Both the position numbers and the translations under genes were made by a program. The notes beneath the pieces are model-generated. The model was given only the letters and a program-made list of their open reading frames with translations, searched no databases and had not been told where the DNA came from. A DNA stretch of 64,000 nt from Streptococcus pneumoniae. Its GTDB lineage: Bacteria; Bacillota; Bacilli; Lactobacillales; Streptococcaceae. Location of the stretch: NCBI GenBank assembly GCA_040719455.1, contig JBFDTN010000001.1:248001-312000 (forward strand), read 5' to 3'. The first letter of the stretch is position 1. Every line of letters begins with the position of its first letter. Positions 57,894 to 64,000 of this stretch are shown here, piece after piece.

Positions 57894-58289
57894 ATGACTT
57901 ATTTTATCTATGTTAAAGGGCAAAAAATCCCTATTTCTAAAGAAATATACAAAGAATATTGGCGCATAACTAATAGAGAAAAGTATCTAGATCGCTTAGA
58001 ACGAAAATATCATGTTAGACCTTTTTCTGATTATGATGAGATACAATTAGCTGATTTTATGGTAGATTCTCAGATGGATATTGAGAAAATAATGGAGACA
58101 CGGGAATTATTACAGCTACTGTATGAGGCATTACTTACTCTAAATACAGAAGAGTTTCAAATAGTGAATGATTTATTTTTCAAAGATAAGACTTTAAATG
58201 ATGTTTCTAAATCTAGAAATGTCTCTATTTCAACTATTGCTAGGCGTAGAGATAAAATTTTGAAATATCTAAAAAAATTATTACAGTAG
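57894..58289 (+). CDS. Sigma-like HTH regulator of the recombinase region
   Basis: 131 residues. A start typical of ICE sigma-like proteins ('IYVKGQKIPISKEIYKEYWR', then 'REKYLDRLERKYHV') is followed by a sigma-70 region-4 helix-turn-helix ('LFFKDKTLNDVSKSRNVSIS', 'RRRDKIL'). It probably controls the recombinase or transfer genes. The ATG at 57894 follows GAGGAGG; the ATG at 57879 overlaps that site. Such genes often stand just before serine recombinases on ICEs. Confidence 0.78.
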   Translation: MTYFIYVKGQKIPISKEIYKEYWRITNREKYLDRLERKYHVRPFSDYDEIQLADFMVDSQMDIEKIMETRELLQLLYEALLTLNTEEFQIVNDLFFKDKTLNDVSKSRNVSISTIARRRDKILKYLKKLLQ

Positions 58290-58603
58290 GGTGGTAAAAA
58301 CTCTATTTTTTTCACTCTATATAGTGAGGGGATGAAAGTCCTCTCAGTGCTCCTTGACAACTGAATAATCTGAGGTGGGACTTTCTTATTTGTCGAGCAG
58401 TTTAGTTTGATTCGCAATGATACGAGCGGTAACCTATCAACTATAAAATAGATTGGTACTCTATTTGCCAAGACACAAACTAAGGATAATGATACTTCTG
58501 AGCGTTCAGGCTGCCAGCGTAAAAGGACAGCGGGTGAGATGCCCATGATGAACTTAACCAGTTCTACCCACTGAAGTCATTATAAAAAATAAAGGAAAAT
58601 ATT
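58290..58603 (+). other. Non-coding leader region between the sigma-like gene and a small ORF
   Basis: 314 bases with no gene on either strand that looks real. It contains several short complementary segments (GAGGGGATGAAAGTCCTCTC at 58327, AGACACAAACTA) and 'GCTCCTTGACAACTGAATA'. The density of structure suggests a structured leader RNA; no known riboswitch was recognised. Confidence 0.4.
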
Positions 58604-58759
58604 ATGAGAGAAACAGAATCTAGTAGTGAAACACCGCATGTAATGATTGAGGGTTATAAGGTCACAGTTCAAGTGACGGATAAGCAACTAAGCCTAACAG
58701 ATATACTAGATGATTTACTGGGACGAAAACTTGAAAAAATTGCCGAATTGTCAAGTTAA
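58604..58759 (+). CDS. Small ORF ending at the IS30 junction, 51 aa
   Basis: 51 residues: 'GYKVTVQVTDKQLSLTDILD' and 'LLGRKLEKIAEL'. AAAGGAAAA precedes the ATG. Small proteins of this size lie before serine recombinases in related ICEs. The last base of its TAA is the first base of the IS end, so the stop is partly supplied by the insertion and the original end probably differed by a few residues. Confidence 0.65.
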   Translation: MRETESSSETPHVMIEGYKVTVQVTDKQLSLTDILDDLLGRKLEKIAELSS

Positions 58760-59889
58760 GTGCAACAGTGTCTATCTGATACAAAGTTTAGTGGGCATTA
58801 GGCTGCTTGGGCTAGCCCAAGCAGGGTTTTGGCAGACTGATAGCCTAATAATCTTCTTGGTCTCTGGTTGATGGCTGAGGTAGCCGTAGCTAAGCTCTCA
58901 GCTGTGATGAATTTGAGCGATTTACCTTTTGGGATAAACTCCCTAAGCAAGCCGTTAAAGTTCTCATTGGTGCCTCGTTCGTGTGAGGAATAGGCATGAG
59001 CATAGTACACCTGAACCCCTTCTAATTGACTCAGAGTCGCAAACTCCGCCCCGTTATCCGCTGTGATGGATTTGATGGGGTAATCCTTAAGGAGTTGAGA
59101 CACGGCTTCGTTCACAAACTCCGCCTTCTTCCCAGCCAGATAGACGGTGATCGCGTAGCGTGTCTTGCGTTCAACCAGGGTCAGGATAGATGGCTCTCCA
59201 GCTGTTTTCAATCCAAGGACAGAGTCAATCTCCCAATGTCCAAACTCAGAACGATTATTGATTTCTTCTGGGCGTTCCTCAATGGAAGTCCCCAAATGCT
59301 TCTTAGTTGATGTACGCTTCTTGACCTTTGGTTTTAGTCGCACGGCACGAGGTAAGTCAATAGGCTTAACTGCCAGTAATCCTTGATGAATATAGGTGTA
59401 CATGGTTTTAGTGCTGGGAACTAGCTCATCAGGATTGTCCTGCTTATAGGCATGAATAAAGGTATCGACACTATGAATTCTTGGCTTAGCCAACATGGCC
59501 TCCGTAAAGGCGGTTAGGAAAGACTCTGAGACCTTTTCAAGTTTCAGACAGTAAACAACCTCCCGCCTCTTTTCAGCCAGATTTTGGGCTGTCTCATCGA
59601 AATAGTCCTGAAAATAAACGAGTTTACCATTGACTTTCTTGACTTGCTGGACAGAGCCACGCTTAATCTCGCGTGAGATGCTGGAACGGTGAACACCTAT
59701 TCTACGAGCAATCTCAGCCATGGAATGACCATCAGACAACCAAGCCTGAATTTTCCCTCTCTGACCAGCTGTCAGATGCGTATAAGAACGTTTTGTGGTA
59801 CAATCAGTAGTGGACATGTTTATCTATCTTTCTATACTTTGTTTAGCAACTTTAGTATATCAGATAAACATGTCTTTTTCTGTTGCACT
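58759..59889 (-). mobile_element. IS30-family insertion sequence
   Basis: About 1.13 kb bounded by AGTGCAACAG (58759-58768) and its complement CTGTTGCACT (59880-59889); further imperfect matching runs inward (TATCTGATA). It holds one transposase gene. It separates the small ORF from the recombinase operon. A target duplication is not evident, or only two or three bases. Confidence 0.88.
58798..59817 (-). CDS. IS30-family transposase
   Basis: 339 residues. The N-terminal helix-turn-helix ('LTAGQRGKIQAWLSDG', 'MAEIARRIGVHRSSISREI') binds the ends. The DDE core has 'GHWEIDSVLG', 'SITADNGAEFA' and 'ERGTNENFNGLLREFIPKG', with the Asp, Asp and Glu residues in place. Full length. Encodes copy-out transposition via circles, typical of IS1239-like streptococcal elements. 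Confidence 0.93.
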   Translation of the reverse strand: MSTTDCTTKRSYTHLTAGQRGKIQAWLSDGHSMAEIARRIGVHRSSISREIKRGSVQQVKKVNGKLVYFQDYFDETAQNLAEKRREVVYCLKLEKVSESFLTAFTEAMLAKPRIHSVDTFIHAYKQDNPDELVPSTKTMYTYIHQGLLAVKPIDLPRAVRLKPKVKKRTSTKKHLGTSIEERPEEINNRSEFGHWEIDSVLGLKTAGEPSILTLVERKTRYAITVYLAGKKAEFVNEAVSQLLKDYPIKSITADNGAEFATLSQLEGVQVYYAHAYSSHERGTNENFNGLLREFIPKGKSLKFITAESLATATSAINQRPRRLLGYQSAKTLLGLAQAA

Positions 59890-60020
59890 TCATTTTACAA
59901 CGGGGGACTTGAAAAAATTTAGTTTTTTAGCGGACAAGTTCTAGTAAATTATGTAGAATAAAAGAGTAGAACCTCAATCCTTAATCGGTAAGCACCTACT
60001 ATTCGATTAAGGAGATGACA

Positions 60021-61595
60021 ATGACAAAAGCTTGTATTTATTTACGATTATCACGAGACGATGGAGATAATGTTGAAAGCAACTCTATTATTAATCAACG
60101 CTCGCTTTTGCGAGACTATGCTAGAAAGCATGATATTACAATCTTAGAAGAATTTGTGGATGATGGTATTAGTGGACTGACCTTTAACCGTCCTAATTTT
60201 ATCCGAATGATGACGATGGTTGATGAGAAAATAATTGATACCATTCTGGTTAAAGACCTATCTCGCTTTGGGCGAGACTATATTGAAACGGGTAAGTATA
60301 TTCAGAGAATCTTTCCTGCTATGGGGGTTCGGTTTATCTCGGTTAACGATCATTATGATAGTTTGACGGCAGATACGAATGAAACCCACTTGGTGATACC
60401 AATTAAAAGCCTCATCAATGATAGTTACTGTCGAGATATTTCTATGAAAGTCCGCAGTACCCAGAAAGCCAAGAGACAAAAGGGAGAATTTATTGGAGCT
60501 TTTGCCCCGTACGGCTATCGCAAAGATAAAAACCAAAGAAATCATTTGGTAGTAGATGAAGCTGTTCGTCCTATTATTGAGAAGATTTTTTCCTTGAAGT
60601 TAGAAGGCTACTCGTCAAATGCAATCGCAAACTATCTAAACCACATTGGTGCTAATACCCCTGGACAATACAAGAAAGCGAATCAAGAAAATTTCAAAGG
60701 TTTTTATAGTTATGTTCATAAGTGGGATACTAAGATGGTGAATCGTATTCTAACCAATCGCGTCTATGTCGGAGATTTAGAACAAGGGAAACATACCAAG
60801 CTTAATTACAAGTCTCAACGCTTAGTTCAGGTGAATCCCGAAGATTGGATACGAGTGGCAGATACCCATGAGAAGATTATCTCAGAAAGCACATTTGAGA
60901 TTGCCAATAACCTCTTGCTTCGAGATGTTAAGCATGGTAAGGATAAACCGAATATCTTTGCAGGACTGTTGTTTTGTGGAGCTTGTAAGGCTCAAATGTT
61001 ACAGAGGAAGAACCGTTATAAAGGCAAGGCAAGCATTCAGTATATTTGTAGTACCTACAATAAAGGACAAGGGTGTAGTCGTCATGCCATAAAATATGAA
61101 ATACTCCTTGAGGTGGTATCAACCTTAGTTCGTCAACACCTTGATTGGAAGTCTCGCTTGATTGAACATAGTCCCAAGTATCTTGATAAAGAACAGTTCT
61201 TTGAGATTGACTTTACTAGTTTGATTGCGGAGCGTCAGAAATATGAACAATTGCTTCAATCTCTCTATATGGATTTGGATGATGGATTGATCGACGATGC
61301 AGAATATCAAGAGTTTCAACGAAGCTATCGCCAAAAGCTCAAAAGGATTGATAATACGATTGTCCAAAAGAAAAGAGTAGCACAAGACCTCTATGAGAAA
61401 TTGCAGAATAAGCAAGCATGGTTGGAAGAATTGAGTAATTCACGAGAGGAAGAAGAACTAAATCGCCTAGCCCTAGTGACCTTGCTAGACCGAATTGAGA
61501 TTCATGAGGAACAGGAGCTAACGCTGGTGTTCCACGATATAAAAGAGTTAGAAATCCTCCAACAGCTTGCTCAAGTTAAAAGGGAGGTGGTCTAA
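60021..61595 (+). CDS. Large serine recombinase 1
   Basis: 524 residues from the ATG at 60021 (AAGGAG six bases upstream; the ATG at 60015 abuts it). N-terminal resolvase domain with catalytic Ser in IYLRLSRDDG near 10 and 'DLSRFGRDYIETG'. A recombinase domain follows (about 165-290), then a zinc ribbon ('LLFCGACKAQM', 'CSTYNKGQGCSRH') and a coiled coil. It carries out site-specific integration and excision of the ICE. Its stop overlaps the start of recombinase 2. Confidence 0.95.
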   Translation: MTKACIYLRLSRDDGDNVESNSIINQRSLLRDYARKHDITILEEFVDDGISGLTFNRPNFIRMMTMVDEKIIDTILVKDLSRFGRDYIETGKYIQRIFPAMGVRFISVNDHYDSLTADTNETHLVIPIKSLINDSYCRDISMKVRSTQKAKRQKGEFIGAFAPYGYRKDKNQRNHLVVDEAVRPIIEKIFSLKLEGYSSNAIANYLNHIGANTPGQYKKANQENFKGFYSYVHKWDTKMVNRILTNRVYVGDLEQGKHTKLNYKSQRLVQVNPEDWIRVADTHEKIISESTFEIANNLLLRDVKHGKDKPNIFAGLLFCGACKAQMLQRKNRYKGKASIQYICSTYNKGQGCSRHAIKYEILLEVVSTLVRQHLDWKSRLIEHSPKYLDKEQFFEIDFTSLIAERQKYEQLLQSLYMDLDDGLIDDAEYQEFQRSYRQKLKRIDNTIVQKKRVAQDLYEKLQNKQAWLEELSNSREEEELNRLALVTLLDRIEIHEEQELTLVFHDIKELEILQQLAQVKREVV

Positions 61596-63211
61596 TGGCT
61601 CGTACGAAACAGCGTTATCGCTCAGAAGTGACAGAAGAAATTTCCATTCAGACTTATCGAACAGGGATTTATGTTCGTCTATCAAAAGAACGGACGGAAA
61701 CCTGGCGGAACAAATCTCAATCCTTGGACAGCCAAGAGAGTCTTGCTCGGACTTTTGCCAAAGAGCATGGCTTAAGCGTCGTCAAATGTTATGTGGATTA
61801 TGAATACTCAGGAACCAATTTCAACCGTCCGGCCTTTCAAGAGATGATGGAGGACATCAAGAAAGGAGCTATCAACTGTATCTTGATTCGAGATTTATCT
61901 CGTTTAGGACGAGATTATATTGAGATGGGACGTTTGATTGATAAAGTCTTCCCATTCCTAGGTGTTCGATTTATCTCTATCAATGATCAATTGGATACGC
62001 TCCATGGATTGGAAGAGAAGAAGTCTTTTGAAGTGGAAATTAAGAACTTAGTCAATGATTTATATTCAAAAGACATTTCAAAAAAGGTCACAGCTCACAA
62101 CATCCATCAAGCCAGTCAAGGATATTACATCGGTGGTTTTGCTCCATACGGCTATCAGCTAGTAAAACATGAACGGGGGATAAAGCTTGCTATTGACCCT
62201 CTTGTGAAACCTATTTTAGATCTGGTCTTTAAGATGTTATTAGAGGGTAGCTCACTGTCTAAAGTAACGAATCACCTGAATCAACAACAGATTGCCATTC
62301 CTACTTCTTATAGGAGAACAGGACACTTGTATCGAACTGAGGAGGATACCAAAGTATGGAGAAGTCCTAATCTTCTTCGTTTAGTTCAAAATCCAGTCTA
62401 TCTAGGACATCTCGTGCAACGAAAAACCAACAAGAATCTATCTGCAGAAGAGTATGTCCGCTTTGAGTATGCACACGAATCCTACCTCACTCAAGATGAG
62501 TATGATAAGATGGTATCTTTGTTTCGAAATCGAAAGCATGTCTGGAAATCAGCCATCCCTAAAACTCCGAACCGTTATAAGGGACTCCTTTATGCTCGAG
62601 ATAGTTCAACTCAAATGTATCGCTATTGTAAGCATTTTTCAGGTAAGAAATCGGATTATGATTATTACTACTTTATGGATTATGTTTATGACACGGCTAC
62701 ATCCAACAAGCAAAGCGTTTATATTAGCGAACAAATGTTAGATAAGATGATGATACGGATACTTCAAGATGAAATGATACGACTAGGGGATTTCGAAACC
62801 TTATTATCTAGTTTAGAAAAAAAGAAAGAACAGTGTATTGCCACTTATCAAAAACAAGCTGCTCGACATCGTCAGACAATTATGCATCTGCGAGCAGAGC
62901 TAGGTGATCTTTATGCGTCCTATAGCTTGCTTAGGGAGAGCCAGTCGGACTATCTAGCGCAAAAATCTGAAAAATATACAAAAATTGAAACACTATCAAC
63001 AGAAATCACCAACTGTGATATATCGATACGACAAGTGGAAGTAGAGTATCAGAGGCAAGTGCTTTGGCTCAAGAATCTTTTCAAAAGTCAGAAACAAATA
63101 GTCTTAACCGAAGACCTATTAAGCGGTTTGATCGAACGTATTGAAGTAGATATTGATAAGAATATCACTGTCACATTTAACTGTCAGATAGGTGGTGATT
63201 GCGATGTCTAA
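61595..63211 (+). CDS. Large serine recombinase 2, zinc ribbon degenerate
   Basis: 538 residues. Catalytic Ser in IYVRLSKERTE near 30, 'DLSRLGRDYIEMG', a recombinase domain (about 175-310) and a C-terminal coiled coil. Where recombinase 1 has paired cysteines, this has 'LLYARDSSTQMYRYCKHFSG', so the zinc-binding cysteines are mostly lost. The ATG overlaps the previous stop and GGGAGG lies before it. It may act only together with its neighbours. Confidence 0.93.
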   Translation: MARTKQRYRSEVTEEISIQTYRTGIYVRLSKERTETWRNKSQSLDSQESLARTFAKEHGLSVVKCYVDYEYSGTNFNRPAFQEMMEDIKKGAINCILIRDLSRLGRDYIEMGRLIDKVFPFLGVRFISINDQLDTLHGLEEKKSFEVEIKNLVNDLYSKDISKKVTAHNIHQASQGYYIGGFAPYGYQLVKHERGIKLAIDPLVKPILDLVFKMLLEGSSLSKVTNHLNQQQIAIPTSYRRTGHLYRTEEDTKVWRSPNLLRLVQNPVYLGHLVQRKTNKNLSAEEYVRFEYAHESYLTQDEYDKMVSLFRNRKHVWKSAIPKTPNRYKGLLYARDSSTQMYRYCKHFSGKKSDYDYYYFMDYVYDTATSNKQSVYISEQMLDKMMIRILQDEMIRLGDFETLLSSLEKKKEQCIATYQKQAARHRQTIMHLRAELGDLYASYSLLRESQSDYLAQKSEKYTKIETLSTEITNCDISIRQVEVEYQRQVLWLKNLFKSQKQIVLTEDLLSGLIERIEVDIDKNITVTFNCQIGGDCDV

Positions 63212-64000
63212 AGTTGCTTTGTATATGCGTTTATCTGTCGATGATTATGATCGTGATGAGAGTAATTCTATTACCAATCAACGCTATTTACTGCATTCTT
63301 TTTTAGATGCTTCATCTGAATTCCAGGCATTTCAGCGATTGGAGTTTGTGGACGATGGTTTTTCAGGAACAAGCGTCAATCGACCTGCCTTTCAGCGTCT
63401 GATGGATAAGGTTAAATCAAGAGAGATTCGTGCAATTATAGTCAAAGACCTATCTCGCTTTATGCGTGATTATTTGGAATTGGGGAACTATCTGGAGAAC
63501 ATTTTCCCCTTTCTAGGTGTCCGATTCATTGCTTTAAATGATCAATATGATAGTCTAATGTCTGAAAATAATGGTTTGGAGATTGATGTATCCTTTAGAA
63601 ATCTGCTCAATGATTTTTACGCCAAAGATGTCTCTGAAAAAGTTAAAAGTGCCATGAATACCATGAAACGCTCAGGGAAAAATATGAGCTGGCTGCCTCC
63701 GTTTGGTTATCTGAAGGATCCGGAGGACCGATTTAGAATTATTATTGATGAAGAAGTCGCTTCGATTGTGAGACGAATTTTTCAATTGTGTATCGAAGGA
63801 CTGGGAACTCAGTACATAGCTAGGTTACTCAACGAAGAGAAGACGATTACTCCAGCTGAACGAAAGATGCAGATTAGTCAAGCGAGATATCAAAAGTCTA
63901 TCATTTTGACTGATGAGCAGACAAGAAATGTATGGACAAAAACAAGTGTCCGACAGATTTTAAAAAATGAAGCCTATAAAGGGACCTATCTCTTTAATAC
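63204..64000 (+). CDS. Large serine recombinase 3, 3' partial
   Basis: 265 codons are visible before the window ends. Catalytic Ser in LYMRLSVDDYD near 10, 'VKDLSRFMRDYLELGNYLE' and the start of the recombinase domain ('WLPPFGYLKD'). The ATG at 63204 overlaps the end of recombinase 2. The three overlap, so they are one translation unit; triplets of this kind are known for some Tn5252-group ICEs. The zinc ribbon and C terminus lie outside the window. Confidence 0.93.
   Translation, partial: MSKVALYMRLSVDDYDRDESNSITNQRYLLHSFLDASSEFQAFQRLEFVDDGFSGTSVNRPAFQRLMDKVKSREIRAIIVKDLSRFMRDYLELGNYLENIFPFLGVRFIALNDQYDSLMSENNGLEIDVSFRNLLNDFYAKDVSEKVKSAMNTMKRSGKNMSWLPPFGYLKDPEDRFRIIIDEEVASIVRRIFQLCIEGLGTQYIARLLNEEKTITPAERKMQISQARYQKSIILTDEQTRNVWTKTSVRQILKNEAYKGTYLFN

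Noticed and set aside
58157..58546. 129-codon minus-strand frame over the sigma-like gene and the following gap
   Set aside because: Antisense to a convincing gene, no ribosome site, no recognisable domain.
1..64000. CRISPR arrays, rRNA and tRNA genes
   Set aside because: No regularly spaced repeats, no rRNA-like blocks and no tRNA cloverleaf were seen on either strand.

Overview
The window looks like one large integrative and conjugative element (ICE) of a Streptococcus, most likely S. suis or a close relative. The genus call rests on the whole Tn5252/ICESa2603-type backbone, an LPXTG antigen I/II-like adhesin, a pezAT pair and a pneumococcal-style blp bacteriocin locus. The species is inferred only. 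The left part of the element and its right attachment site lie outside the window, and both end genes are cut.

Layout. 1-2842: a cytosine-5 DNA methyltransferase (5' end cut), small accessory genes and a CPBP protease. 2926-12005: type IV secretion genes (VirD4, a small membrane protein, VirB6-like, PrgI/VirB3-like, VirB4, and a cell-wall hydrolase with lysozyme and CHAP domains), closed by a strong terminator. 12260-13354: an AT-rich Abi_2/HEPN gene facing the other way. 13564-32586: antigen I/II adhesin, a tiny TSP3-like protein, a 2255-residue SNF2 helicase/methylase, small ICE genes, a VirB8-like protein and a toprim primase-like protein. An AT-rich HNH endonuclease plus AAA ATPase pair is inserted into this stretch. 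32711-34206: a 34-residue ORF and pezAT. 34269-37811: two divergent defence-type reverse transcriptases flanking a structured 198-base gap that carries an ACACAC motif (DRT3-like). 37861-40747: probable oriT, two accessory proteins and a MOBP relaxase.

40692-57713: a blp-type quorum-sensing bacteriocin locus used as ICE cargo. It holds a candidate blpT, blpS, blpR, blpH, an unflagged 52-residue blpC pheromone gene, blpB, blpA, three copies of one BlpR-type promoter, double-glycine peptides, immunity proteins, CPBP proteases and an LPXTG-anchored thioredoxin. It is interrupted by an IS200-like element and an IS1182-like element, and the latter is itself split by a group IIC intron. 57894-64000: a sigma-like regulator, a 51-residue ORF, an IS30-family element and three tandem large serine recombinases, the third cut by the window end.

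How it works together (inference). The recombinases excise the element. MobC and the relaxase nick oriT, VirD4 couples the DNA to the VirB-like channel, the hydrolase opens the wall and the adhesin holds the partner. The cargo protects the host and the element: phage defence (Abi_2, HNH/AAA, DRT3-like), addiction (pezAT) and killing of competitors (blp). The cargo genes sit at separate backbone junctions and are visibly more AT-rich than the transfer genes.
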